Positions 53,500 through 61,449 are shown, numbered from the stretch's first letter. The stretch is 64,000 nt of DNA from BOG-908 sp964242115 (GCA_964242115.1 CAXSZX010000013.1:62001-126000), one strand, 5' to 3'. Program-made: numbers and translations. Notes: generated by a model not told the origin, from the sequence alone.

Positions 53500-53632
53500 G
53501 GCAAGGCCTTCTTTCTTGAAAAAAAGAAGCAAAAAACTTTTGTCTCTGGGGTGGGTGGCTGCGGAGAGGTCCGCGACAGCAAGGATAGGTGTTTGCTTCT
53601 TTTTTTCAAAAAAGAAGGCCTTGCTTGCTTGA
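53496..53632. repeat. Intergenic inverted-repeat element, copy 22
   Basis: Full copy between the cyclo-ligase gene and 6S RNA, on the same strand. Both arms are of the CTTC/GAAGG type with GGTCCGCGACAGC in the spacer. Confidence 0.87.
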
Positions 53633-53635
53633 GAA

Positions 53636-53795
53636 GTACGGAGCCGCCGAAGCCGTTGGCGTTCTCACCCCCCAGAGCCTGCTTGTGCAGGTGGGAACCA
53701 GATACCACGACCAAGATCGCGACAGCGCCAGCCCCCGAGGGGATGCTTATCGGCCCCGGGGATGAAGTACCTGACGCGCCCAGCAGCTCCGCCAT
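53636..53795 (-). ncRNA. ssrS: 6S RNA (ssrS), approximate ends
   Basis: The region lies between zapA and the 5-formyl-THF cyclo-ligase gene on their strand, the conserved place of 6S RNA. Minus-strand GGAGCTGCTG (53781-53790) pairs over ten positions, with three G-U, with CGGCGGCTCC (53640-53649) to form the closing stem of a long rod. A GC-rich internal hairpin (CCCCGGGGCC...) and the GGTTCCCACCTGCACAAGCA segment near the 3' part fit the alphaproteobacterial 6S pattern. Its role would be to bind housekeeping RNA polymerase. The exact 5' and 3' ends are not determined. Confidence 0.78.
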
Positions 53796-53801
53796 ACCTA
53801 T

Positions 53802-54128
53802 CTAGGTCTGCTCGAGCCCCTGCGCAATCTCCTCGGCACGATCGGCCAGCCGCGCCAGGCGCCGGCGTGATTCGGCCTCAGCCTGTGGCTGCCGCGCGAG
53901 GTCGGATTGCAGCTTGGCCAGCAGGTTGTTCTGGTCGTGCAGCTCGTCGGCCATCAGCAGCGCGGCCAGCACCAGCAGCCGGCTCTCGCCGCTCTGGCCG
54001 CCCAGCGCCTTGATGCTGTCGATGCGGTTCTCCACCTCGGAGGCCATCTGCAACAGGTGCTGCTCCTGCCCGTCGTCGCAGCCCACGGTGTAGGCGTAGC
54101 CGTTTATCTTAATGGTGAGCTGGGCCAT
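53802..54128 (-). CDS. zapA: Cell division protein ZapA
   Basis: This 108-residue FtsZ-ring stabiliser has an N-terminal beta-hairpin (AQLTIKINGYAYTVGCDDGQ), then VENRIDSIKALGG, RLLVLAALLMADELHDQ and a C-terminal coiled coil. The start is ATG 54128, with GGAGGCGAGAG upstream. It precedes 6S RNA on the same strand. Confidence 0.93.
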   Translation of the reverse strand: MAQLTIKINGYAYTVGCDDGQEQHLLQMASEVENRIDSIKALGGQSGESRLLVLAALLMADELHDQNNLLAKLQSDLARQPQAEAESRRRLARLADRAEEIAQGLEQT

Positions 54129-54173
54129 GTCTCTCGCCTCCTGCAGTGCGTGGTTGCGTGTTGTGCGGCTACA

Positions 54174-54362
54174 TCAATCTGCCGAGTCGCGGCCCAGCAC
54201 CGTGCGCAGCTCGGTGATCAGCACGTCCAGACGCGCAGCGAGCTCGCGGCCGTCGGCCGGGCGTGAGGCGGCGCCCGGGCTGCCGCCCGCGCGCGCGATG
54301 CGGTCCAGGGCGGCTTCAAGCCGCGCGGTGTCGTCCGGCTGGTTGTCCGCACCGTCCGCCAT
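54174..54362 (-). CDS. Small coiled-coil protein upstream of zapA
   Basis: This 62-residue, acidic, helical protein (DDTARLEAALDRIARA, GRELAARLDVLITELRTVL) starts at ATG 54362, with GGGAG five to six bases upstream. It lies 45 bases before zapA, the position where many alphaproteobacteria have a short DUF4164-like coiled-coil protein. The function is unknown; involvement in Z-ring assembly is only suggested by context. Confidence 0.7.
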   Translation of the reverse strand: MADGADNQPDDTARLEAALDRIARAGGSPGAASRPADGRELAARLDVLITELRTVLGRDSAD

Positions 54363-54490
54363 GTCGACTCCCGCCAGGCGCAAATCCGCCCCCTACGCGC
54401 CCGATTGCGCACGTACACGGTATGTGACCGGATGTTGCGCGACTTCCACCACGCTTGAAGACAAAGCCCGCAGCCGCTTGAACGTCAAGC

Positions 54491-54922
54491 ATGGCGGTCA
54501 TCGTGCACGGGCTTGGGATGGCGCGCCTGGCGCTGCAGGCGGGCCAGGCGTGCGGCCGTCCGGTCACCCTTCTTTCCGCCGAGGGCGCCGCCTCCTATGC
54601 CGGCGTAGGCTGGTGGCGCGCCCTGGTGGCAGCCGCGCGCGGAACGGTCCCGGGCTGCCACGCTACCGACATCCTTGACTGCGGCGAGGCGCCAGGCCGT
54701 GCGCTGGAGGCTCTGCGGGCCGGCCAGAAGGCGCTCGTCCTTCGTGCCGACCCGCGCGTCTGGGCCGACATCGCCTCGCGCGCGCGGTCGTGCGGCGCCG
54801 CGCTGCTGGAAGCAGCCCCGCCGGCGCTGGACCTGGGCAAGCCCGAGGCGGTGCTGAGGCTTGCCGAGTGGCTGACCCGCGAGGCAGCCGGCGCGAGTGA
54901 CACGGAGGAAGGCATCGGTTAA
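54491..54922 (+). CDS. Small conserved hypothetical protein before fbaB
   Basis: This 143-residue alpha/beta protein (MAVIVHGLGMARLALQAG, VTLLSAEGAASYAGVGWW, TDILDCGEAPGRALEALRAG, ALVLRADPRVWADI) starts at ATG 54491. It is divergent from the zapA group and lies 34 bases before the aldolase. The pattern is known to me only as an uncharacterised neighbour of aldolase in related genomes. No catalytic motif is visible. Confidence 0.72.
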   Translation: MAVIVHGLGMARLALQAGQACGRPVTLLSAEGAASYAGVGWWRALVAAARGTVPGCHATDILDCGEAPGRALEALRAGQKALVLRADPRVWADIASRARSCGAALLEAAPPALDLGKPEAVLRLAEWLTREAAGASDTEEGIG

Positions 54923-54956
54923 GCGGCACCCAAAGCTTCAGGCCGGAGAGACCGCC

Positions 54957-55889
54957 ATGCACGTTACCACGGAAGTCCGTCGCATCCTCAGGAACTACGA
55001 GAGCGACAACCCAGGCACCAAGGCCAACCTGGTGCGCATTCTGATGGAGGGCAAACTGCGCGGCACCGGCAAGCTGGTGATACTGCCGGTGGACCAGGGC
55101 TTCGAGCACGGCCCGGCCCGCAGCTTCGCGCCCAACCCCGCCGCCTACGACCCGCACTACCACTTTCAGCTTGCCATCGACGCAGGCCTGTCCGCCTACG
55201 CCGCCCCGCTGGGCATGATCGAGGCCGGTGCGTCGACCTTCGCCGGCCAGATCCCGCTGATCCTCAAGCTGAACTCGAGCAACTCGCTGGCTACCGAGAA
55301 AGACCAGGCGGTCACCGGCTCGATCAACGACGCGCTGCGGCTGGGCTGCTCGGCGATCGGCTTCACCATCTACCCGGGCAGCGAATACGCCTTCAAGCAG
55401 ATGGACGAGCTGCGCGACCTGGCTGAGGAAGCCAAGGACGCCGGCCTGGTGGTGGTGGTGTGGAGCTACCCGCGCGGCCCGATGCTGGACAAGGCGGGCG
55501 AGACCGCGCTCGACATCTGCGCCTACGCAGCTCACATGGCAGCCCTGATGGGCGCCCATATCATCAAGGTGAAGCCGCCGACCGACCACCTCAGCCTGCC
55601 TGCCGCGGTCAAGGTGTACGAGGAGCAGAACATCCCGCGCGCCACGATGGCCGAACGCGTGCGCCACGTGGTGCAAAGCTGCTTCGACGGTCGGCGCATC
55701 GTCGTGTTCTCCGGCGGCGAGAACAACAAGGACAGCGACGACCTGCTGCAGACCATACAGGGCATCCGCGACGGCGGGGCGAACGGCGCCATCATCGGGC
55801 GCAACACGTTCCAGCGGCCAAGGGCTGAGGCGCTGGAGTTGCTCGGCAAGGTGATCGACATCTATCGCAAGCCGACGGGGCAAGCGTAA
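54957..55889 (+). CDS. fbaB: Class I fructose-bisphosphate aldolase (DhnA/FbaB type)
   Basis: This Schiff-base aldolase interconverts fructose 1,6-bisphosphate with DHAP and glyceraldehyde 3-phosphate. The 310-residue protein has LVILPVDQGFEHGPARSF, YAAPLGMIEAGAS, LKLNSSNSL, VVVVWSYPRG and HIIKVKPPTDH, where the Schiff-base Lys sits, then VVFSGGENNKD and GAIIGRNTFQRP. The ATG has GGAGAG seven bases upstream. The stop is followed directly by a repeat element. Confidence 0.93.
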   Translation: MHVTTEVRRILRNYESDNPGTKANLVRILMEGKLRGTGKLVILPVDQGFEHGPARSFAPNPAAYDPHYHFQLAIDAGLSAYAAPLGMIEAGASTFAGQIPLILKLNSSNSLATEKDQAVTGSINDALRLGCSAIGFTIYPGSEYAFKQMDELRDLAEEAKDAGLVVVVWSYPRGPMLDKAGETALDICAYAAHMAALMGAHIIKVKPPTDHLSLPAAVKVYEEQNIPRATMAERVRHVVQSCFDGRRIVVFSGGENNKDSDDLLQTIQGIRDGGANGAIIGRNTFQRPRAEALELLGKVIDIYRKPTGQA

Positions 55890-56028
55890 GCGGTTCTTTT
55901 TTGAAAAAGAGAACCAAAAAATTTTTGGTTCCTCGCGCGTCGGAAGCTGAAACGACTCGTTTCAGTCTGCGTCAGGGAGCAAAAGTTTTTTGCTTCTTTT
56001 TTTCAAAAAAGAAGGCCTTGCTTTCTTC
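55890..56028. repeat. Intergenic inverted-repeat element, copy 23
   Basis: Full copy filling the whole gap from the fbaB stop to the thiE ATG (CTTGCTTTCTTCATG). The left arm is of the GGTTC type and the right arm of the GCTTC...GAAGGCC type. There is no room for a separate ribosome site for thiE. Confidence 0.92.
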
Positions 56029-56655
56029 ATGACCCACGACTGCCGCCTCTACCTGATAACCCCACCTGCCCTGCCGGCTGATTTTCCTGAAATGCTCGCC
56101 GCCGCACTGGACGCCGGGGACGTCGCCGCCCTGCAGCTGCGGCTGAAGGACGTGGACGACGACGCCATCCGCCGCGCCGTGGACCTGGTTCGTCCCATCG
56201 CGCACGCCCGCAGCGTGGCGCTGATCCTCAACGACCGTCCCGACCTCGCGGTGGAAACCGGCTGCGACGGCGCGCATGTCGGCACCGACGACATGCCGCT
56301 CGCCGATGCGCGCCGCGTGCTCGGGCGCGGCTTGCAGCTCGGCGTCTCCTGCTACGACAGCCGCGACCTGGCGTTGCGCGCCGGCGAGGCGAACGCGGAC
56401 TATGTGGCCTTCGGCGCGTTCTTCCCGAGCGGCACGAAGACGACCGGTTACCGGGCGGACACCGACCTGCTGTCCTGGTGGTCCGAGCTGATGGAGTTGC
56501 CGGTGGTGGCGATCGGCGGGATCGACGCTGCCAATTGCGGAGAGTTGGTCCGTGCCGGGGCGAACTTCCTGGCGGTGATCGGCGCCGTATGGGGTCACCC
56601 GGGCGGTGCCGGCGCCGGCGTGCGTGCGATGGTCGGGGCGATCGGGGCGGCGTAA
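56029..56655 (+). CDS. thiE: Thiamine-phosphate synthase ThiE
   Basis: This TIM-barrel enzyme joins HMP-pyrophosphate and thiazole phosphate. The 208-residue protein shows CRLYLITPPAL, LQLRLKDVDD, LILNDRPDLAVETGCDGAHVG, LQLGVSCYD, VAFGAFFPSGTKTTGY (the PTxTK-like loop) and VVAIGGIDAANC. It is shorter and more divergent than canonical ThiE, as usual for the alphaproteobacterial second type. The ATG abuts a repeat element, so the leader of its message is that element. Confidence 0.9.
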   Translation: MTHDCRLYLITPPALPADFPEMLAAALDAGDVAALQLRLKDVDDDAIRRAVDLVRPIAHARSVALILNDRPDLAVETGCDGAHVGTDDMPLADARRVLGRGLQLGVSCYDSRDLALRAGEANADYVAFGAFFPSGTKTTGYRADTDLLSWWSELMELPVVAIGGIDAANCGELVRAGANFLAVIGAVWGHPGGAGAGVRAMVGAIGAA

Positions 56656-56690
56656 GCAAACGGTTCTCCTGAAGAGAACCAGAAAGCGCC
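56656..56690. repeat. Single short arm of the inverted-repeat element, copy 24
   Basis: GCAAACGGTTCTCCTGAAGA, then GAACCAGAAAGC right after the thiE TAA, is a small left arm with a 6-bp GGTTCT/AGAACC stem. No right arm is seen. Confidence 0.65.
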
Positions 56691-56778
56691 GTGGTGCCGT
56701 GCGACGCTAACGGCAGCGTGTGGTGGCCTTGACGGGCGGTGGGAAATCACCGCCCGGAACGACAGGGGAGAGCTGGTG

Positions 56779-57417
56779 ATGGCGGACGCGTTTGTCTTCG
56801 GGGTGGTGCGGGCGTTCACGCAGGGCAACACGGTCGTCATCCTGGGCAGCCCGGACCACGGCGAGCTGAGCCTCAAGAGCCTCGCCAACGCGATACCCGG
56901 CACGCCGTTGGCCTCGGCCGGTATCAGGACCGTGCTGGTCGAGGGCTACTCCCGCCACGAGCAGCCGCCGCCCAGCCTGGTCCACGCGATCAAGCACCTG
57001 CAGCAGCTCAACATCGCCGTCATCGGCATGGAGAACAACAACACGCTGCGCGGTCAGGAGAGGGTGGAGGCGGCGATGCAAGCCGCCGCCGAGTCCACCG
57101 ACGACGCTGCAGCCAGCGCCCACATCCGCGAGGTCAGCGCCGAGGTGCTGAACCTGCGAATGCTCGGCGCCAACACCGACTGGGCCCGGCAGGCGAGCCG
57201 GGCAACAAAGAACGTCGTGGTCTGCTGCGGCGCCTCGCACGTGCCGAGGTTCCGCGCCCAGAACATCGCCGGGTTGGTCGAGACCGTCGGCGCGCACTGC
57301 GTGGGTTTCGCAGTCCTGCAAGGAAACAACCTGGGCGCCGATTACACGCCGGAGAACCACAATGTCGGCGCGTTCGCACCCGTAACGGCGCTCAGCGCCT
57401 ACACTGGCTCGTTCTGA
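56779..57417 (+). CDS. Hypothetical protein, possible TraB/ChaN-clan fold
   Basis: This is a 212-residue cytosolic protein. The strands FVFGVVRAFTQGNTVVILGS, IRTVLVEGYSRHEQPPP, LNIAVIGMENN and NVVVCCGASHVPRF, with conserved-looking Glu and His, recall the TIKI/TraB/ChaN clan. There a Glu near the start of a strand and a final G-x-x-H are typical. I cannot confirm this. The ATG has GGGGAG nine bases upstream. It stands alone on the strand, between two repeat copies. Confidence 0.65.
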   Translation: MADAFVFGVVRAFTQGNTVVILGSPDHGELSLKSLANAIPGTPLASAGIRTVLVEGYSRHEQPPPSLVHAIKHLQQLNIAVIGMENNNTLRGQERVEAAMQAAAESTDDAAASAHIREVSAEVLNLRMLGANTDWARQASRATKNVVVCCGASHVPRFRAQNIAGLVETVGAHCVGFAVLQGNNLGADYTPENHNVGAFAPVTALSAYTGSF

Positions 57418-57458
57418 TACCGGCTTTATACCAGCCCCTCTCGGCATCGACGGATAGA

Positions 57459-57594
57459 AGAAGAAAGCAGTTCTTTTTTGAAAAAAAGAACCAAAAAACT
57501 CTTGTCTCTTTGAGTGCACGCTACGGGAGAGTTCGCGACAGCCGAGACGAAGCTTTTTGCATCTCTTTTTCGAAAAAAAGGCCTTGCTTTCTCG
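57459..57594. repeat. Intergenic inverted-repeat element, copy 25
   Basis: Full copy between tandem plus-strand genes, with an AGTTC-type left arm, GTTCGCGACAGCCG in the spacer and a diverged right arm (GCATCTCTTTTTCGAAAAAA) ending GGCCTTGC. Terminal GAAAGC/GCTTTC ends match. Confidence 0.85.
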
Positions 57595-57722
57595 CCGCCA
57601 GCCAGCGTCTGACGTTGATCGAGACTGACTGGTCGGACAGGAGGCGAAGGCTTCTCGATAGCTTTCGCTTTCGGTGTCGCAGCCGTCTCAGGAAGGTCCG
57701 CGACACCGAAGATAAAAGTTGC

Positions 57723-57778
57723 CCAGTCCTGTTTTCGAAGACCAGTCCTGTTTTCGAAGACCAGTCCTCTTCCGAAGA
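57723..57778. repeat. 19-bp tandem repeat, three copies
   Basis: CCAGTCCTGTTTTCGAAGA occurs twice without change, followed by a third, slightly shortened copy (CCAGTCCTCTTCCGAAGA). It is directly preceded by GTGTCGCAGCC...GGTCCGCGACACC, which resembles the core of the repeat element. It lies about 140 bases upstream of metK. Confidence 0.85.
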
Positions 57779-57798
57779 AAGGACTACTTGGTCAGCCG

Positions 57799-57824
57799 GA
57801 CGGCGCGGCGTCCTGCCGCGCGTC
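57799..57824. promoter_or_regulatory. GC-rich hairpin in the metK leader
   Basis: GCGCGGC/GCCGCGC forms a perfect 7-bp stem with a five-base loop, extendable by GAC/GTC. There is no U-tract. It could affect metK leader RNA. I do not recognise a SAM riboswitch fold in this leader. Confidence 0.45.
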
Positions 57825-57916
57825 GCACTCCCTTGACCCCCTGCCCCCTTTCCGCCATTGACCCGCGCACCTCCGGCCAGCCCAAGGCCGCATCCCTGCA
57901 CGGAACCACACGACAT

Positions 57917-59098
57917 ATGCGCGACAAGGGTGACTTCCTCTTCACGTCGGAATCGGTCTCCGAGGGCCACCCCGACAAGGTCGCCGACCGCATCAGCGAC
58001 ACCGTGCTGGACGCTTTTCTCGCCGCCGACCCGCTGGCCCGCGTCGCCTGCGAGACCATGGTCACCACTAACCGCATCATCCTGGCCGGCGAGACCCGCG
58101 GCCCCGCGTCCGTCACCCCTGAGCACCTGATGCACCTGGCCCGCGAGGCGGTGCGCGACATCGGCTACGACCAGGAAGGCTTTTCCTGGCGCCACGCCCA
58201 TGTCGAATGCCACCTGCACGCACAGTCGCCCGACATCGCGGTGGGCGTCGACTCGGCCGGCAACAAGGACGAAGGCGCCGGCGACCAGGGCATCATGTTC
58301 GGCTACGCTACCACCGAGACGCCGAGCCTGATGCCGGCGCCGATCCACTACGCCCACCTCATCCTGCGCACCATCAGCGAGCTGCGCCGCGCTGGCGACA
58401 GCCGCGTGGCCGGCCTGCTGCCGGACGCGAAAAGCCAGGTCACGCTGCGCTACGTGGACGGCAAGCCGGTGGCGGCAACCTCCATCGTGCTGTCCACCCA
58501 GCACGAGGAAGGCATGGAGCAATCCGCCATCCACACTGCCCTGCGCCCGCTGATCGCCGCGTCCCTGCCCGAAGGCTGGATGTGCAAGGACGAGGACCTC
58601 TACATCAACCCCACCGGCAACTTCGTTGTCGGCGGCCCGGACGGCGATTGCGGGCTGACCGGCCGCAAGATCATCGTCGACACCTACGGCGGCGCCGCCC
58701 CGCATGGCGGCGGCGCGTTCTCCGGCAAGGACCCGACCAAGGTGGACCGCAGCGCCGCCTACGCCGCCCGTTACCTGGCCAAGAACGTGGTCGCAGCCGG
58801 GCTCGCGGACCGCTGCACCATCCAGATCAGCTACGCCATCGGCGTCGCCCACCCGCTTAGCGTCTACGTGGAGCTGCACGGCACCGGCCAGGACGTGGAC
58901 GAAGCCAAGCTCGAGGCTACCCTGCGCGAGCTGATGAACCTCTCGCCGCGCGGCATCCGCGAGCACCTGCACCTCAACGCGCCGATTTACGTGCCCACCA
59001 GCGCCTACGGGCATTTCGGCCGCACGCCGGAAGCCGGACGGTTCACCTGGGAACAGACCGACCTGGTGCCGGCCCTGCGCTCCGCCTTCGGCCGGTAG
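57917..59098 (+). CDS. metK: S-adenosylmethionine synthetase MetK
   Basis: This enzyme makes SAM from methionine and ATP. The 393-residue protein carries FTSESVSEGHPDKVADRIS, VTTNRIILAGE, the GAGDQGIMFGYA hexapeptide region and the P-loop-like GGGAFSGKDPTKVDRS. The length matches the family, and the start ATG 57917 gives the typical N-terminus. The trmB coding sequence follows in the same frame after the TAG. Confidence 0.96.
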   Translation: MRDKGDFLFTSESVSEGHPDKVADRISDTVLDAFLAADPLARVACETMVTTNRIILAGETRGPASVTPEHLMHLAREAVRDIGYDQEGFSWRHAHVECHLHAQSPDIAVGVDSAGNKDEGAGDQGIMFGYATTETPSLMPAPIHYAHLILRTISELRRAGDSRVAGLLPDAKSQVTLRYVDGKPVAATSIVLSTQHEEGMEQSAIHTALRPLIAASLPEGWMCKDEDLYINPTGNFVVGGPDGDCGLTGRKIIVDTYGGAAPHGGGAFSGKDPTKVDRSAAYAARYLAKNVVAAGLADRCTIQISYAIGVAHPLSVYVELHGTGQDVDEAKLEATLRELMNLSPRGIREHLHLNAPIYVPTSAYGHFGRTPEAGRFTWEQTDLVPALRSAFGR

Positions 59099-59179
59099 GC
59101 CATCGCCGGCCCGGACCCGCGCGTTCCGGCTAACGGCACGCTGCCGCACCGTAGCGCACCAGAACCGGCGGCACCTCAC

Positions 59180-59863
59180 CTGCGCGCCCCGAACGTCAAG
59201 CCAACGCCCGACCGGCTCTACGGTCGCCAGCGCACCCATGCGCTGCGCCCGCGTCAGCAGCTCCTCCTCGACGTAACGCTTCCCCGCCTGCGCCACGACA
59301 CCGAGGCTCCGTTACCGGAGGGGCAGGCGCTCTGGCTGGAGGTGGGCTTCGGGGGCGGCGAGCACAGCCGCGACCAGGTGGCCGCCCACCCGGAAGCCAC
59401 CCTGATCGCCTGCGAGGTGTTCGAGCAGGGCCTGTGCTCGCTGCTCGCCGCCCTGGTGCCGGAAGGCGGCGAGGCGGACGCCCCCCTGCCCGCAAACCTG
59501 CGTGTTTGGCCGGACGACGCCCGCGCGCTGCTGCGCTCGCTGCCCGAGGCCAGCCTGGACCGGCTGTTCCTACTGTTTCCGGACCCCTGGCCCAAGGCCC
59601 GCCACGCCAAGCGCCGCTTCGTCCACCCGGAGACGGTGGCGCTCGTCGCCAGCAGGATGAAGCAGGGCTCCGAGTGGCGGGTCGCGACAGATGACCCGAC
59701 GTATCAAGCCTGGGTGGAAGAGGTGATGGGCGCGCAGACTTTCTTCGAGACGTCCACGCCGGACACGCAACGTCCTGTGGGTTGGCCACCTACTCGTTAC
59801 GAGGCCAAGGCGTTGATAGCTGGGCGGAAGCCGCTGTATTGGAAGTTCAATCGAAGGAAGTAA
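59180..59863 (+). CDS. trmB: tRNA (guanine-N7-)-methyltransferase TrmB without a standard start codon
   Basis: This SAM-dependent enzyme methylates G46 of tRNA. The reading frame encodes DRLYGRQRTHALRPRQQLLL, LEVGFGGGEHSRDQVAAHPE, IACEVFEQG, LFLLFPDPWPKARHAKRRFV and TDDPTYQAWVE, all typical. From the metK stop (same frame) to the SAM-binding GTG at 59342 there is no ATG, GTG or TTG. The family N-terminus begins about 20 codons after 59180, so I placed the start at CTG 59180 as a working guess; ATC 59102 or a lost ATG are other options. The element downstream abuts its TAA. Confidence 0.85.
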   Translation: MRAPNVKPTPDRLYGRQRTHALRPRQQLLLDVTLPRLRHDTEAPLPEGQALWLEVGFGGGEHSRDQVAAHPEATLIACEVFEQGLCSLLAALVPEGGEADAPLPANLRVWPDDARALLRSLPEASLDRLFLLFPDPWPKARHAKRRFVHPETVALVASRMKQGSEWRVATDDPTYQAWVEEVMGAQTFFETSTPDTQRPVGWPPTRYEAKALIAGRKPLYWKFNRRK

Positions 59864-59996
59864 GGCCTTCTTTTTCGAGAAAAAGAAGCAAAAAGCTTTT
59901 ATCACGGCTGTCGCGGACACCTCAGCAGACGACTACCCCAGAGAACAAAAGTTTTTTGGTTCTTTTTTTCAAAAAACAGAACTGCTTGCTTTCTTC
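59864..59996. repeat. Intergenic inverted-repeat element, copy 26
   Basis: Full copy at the convergent trmB/lipoprotein junction, with a CCTTC-type left arm, core GCTGTCGCGGAC and a GGTTC right arm with a small insertion (CAAAAAACAGAAC). Confidence 0.88.
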
Positions 59997-59999
59997 GAG

Positions 60000-60392
60000 T
60001 CAGCAGTCGTTCCCCCGCAAACTATACGATTGTACCACGCCCGCCCGAAGTTCGAACGTCGTATTGCAGTCGCGCTGAACGATCTCGGGTCCGAAACCTC
60101 CGAAGCCGCCGCCATACCCGTAGCCGAACCCGCCATACCCGAAGCCGCCGTAACCGAAGCCGGACCCGTAGTCGCCGGGAATGCTCTCGATCCGGTTCAC
60201 CGAGTAGGTAACGAAGCGCAGCCCGCTGGTGTCGTACACCCGGTTCGGCACGCCGTAAGTGCGCAGCAGGTCGGGCTCGGACTTGCCCACCAGCGCGTTG
60301 AGCTGAGCGACGTGCTGCGGGTTTGGGTAGGCACAGCCGGCCAGCAGGGCCAGGGTGGCAAAGGCGCCGATACGGACGAATGTGGTGCGCAT
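60000..60392 (-). CDS. Gly/Tyr-rich small lipoprotein
   Basis: This 130-residue lipoprotein has a signal peptide with lipobox (TLALLAGC). An N-terminal domain (LNALVGKSEPDLLRTYGVPN, then VTYSVNRIE) resembles the outer-membrane SmpA/BamE-like start. A low-complexity run of GFGYGG repeats (about residues 76-100) comes next, and then a Cys-containing C-terminus (RDCNTTFELR, RGNDC). Family and function are unknown. The Gly/Tyr stretch probably gives a flexible surface segment. Confidence 0.8.
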   Translation of the reverse strand: MRTTFVRIGAFATLALLAGCAYPNPQHVAQLNALVGKSEPDLLRTYGVPNRVYDTSGLRFVTYSVNRIESIPGDYGSGFGYGGFGYGGFGYGYGGGFGGFGPEIVQRDCNTTFELRAGVVQSYSLRGNDC

Positions 60393-60437
60393 GGGGGGGG
60401 CGGTGCTCCGGCGGCGTTCTACCTGTGTTCGAACGCT

Positions 60438-61445
60438 TCACATGGGGTCGGGCGGCGCCGGCAGCCAGACAACCTGGTCGATTCTTTGAGCACCTGTCGC
60501 CAGCATGACCAGGCGGTCGAACCCCAGCGCGATGCCGGACGCCGGCGGCATGCCGTGCGCAAGCGCTGCGAGGAAGTCCTCGTCGATCGGCCAGTCCGGG
60601 CCGGTGAGCGCGTGTCGGCGGGAACGGTCGGCCACGAAGCGGGCGCGTTGCTCGTGGGCGTCGGTGAGCTCCTCGAAGGCGTTGGCGAGCTCCAGGCCGC
60701 CCACGAACAGCTCGAAGCGCAGCGCTACCCGCGGATCCGCAGGGTCACGCACGGCGAGCGCCGCCTGGGCCGCCGGCCAGTGGGTGAGGAAGGTGGGGTG
60801 GTCCCAGCCGATTTGCGGCTCGATGCGCTCGAGCAGCAGGCGGAAGAACAAATCCTCCCAGGTCTCGCCCTCGCGCAGCGTAGCGCCAGCGGAGGCGGCC
60901 AGTGCCGAAACATCGTCCAGCGTGGCGAGCAGGTCGGCCCCGGCGTAGCGCTCAAATGCGTCGGCCATGGTGAGGCGGCGAGCACGGGTAAGGTCGATGA
61001 CGCGGCCCTGCCGCGCGATGGATGGCGGCAGCAGCGCGCGCAGGTAGGCATGGGTCTCGTCGATCAGCGCGGCGAGACTGGCCCCCGGGCGATACCACTC
61101 CAGCATGGTGAACTCGGGCGCGTGCAGCCGGCTGCGCTCGCCGTTCCGCCACACGCGGGCGAGCTGGAAGATTGGACCGGCGCCTGCCACCAGCAGCCGC
61201 TTCATGGCGAACTCGGGGCTGGTGTTGAGGTAGAGCGGCTCACGGGCGCCGGTCGCAAGCACGCGCTCGGTGGCGAAGGGGAGCAGGTGGACCTCCTCGC
61301 CGGGCGCCGCGACCGCGTAAGGGGTCTCGACCTCGGTGTAGCCGCGCTGGTCGAGAAATGTGCGGGTGGCCTGGGTGAGGCGGGCGCGGCGGCGGAGGAA
61401 GGGGAGACGGTCGGCGAGGGACTGGGGGTGCCAGGGGGGGAGCAT
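60438..61445 (-). CDS. epmA: Elongation factor P beta-lysyl transferase EpmA (GenX)
   Basis: This is a 335-residue class II lysyl-tRNA-synthetase-like enzyme without the anticodon-binding domain. It attaches (R)-beta-lysine to EF-P. Motif 2 is in FQLARVWRNGERSRLHAPEF, motif 3 in GIALGFDRLVMLATGAQ, and EFAMKRLLVAG is also family-typical. It is divergent from epmB, with efp just downstream of that, so all parts of the modification system are within 3 kb. Confidence 0.92.
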   Translation of the reverse strand: MLPPWHPQSLADRLPFLRRRARLTQATRTFLDQRGYTEVETPYAVAAPGEEVHLLPFATERVLATGAREPLYLNTSPEFAMKRLLVAGAGPIFQLARVWRNGERSRLHAPEFTMLEWYRPGASLAALIDETHAYLRALLPPSIARQGRVIDLTRARRLTMADAFERYAGADLLATLDDVSALAASAGATLREGETWEDLFFRLLLERIEPQIGWDHPTFLTHWPAAQAALAVRDPADPRVALRFELFVGGLELANAFEELTDAHEQRARFVADRSRRHALTGPDWPIDEDFLAALAHGMPPASGIALGFDRLVMLATGAQRIDQVVWLPAPPDPM

Positions 61446-61449
61446 GGAA

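Noticed and set aside
57595..57916. SAM riboswitch upstream of metK
   Set aside because: I could not match SAM-I, SAM-II or SAM/SAH consensus elements; only tandem repeats and a simple hairpin are seen.
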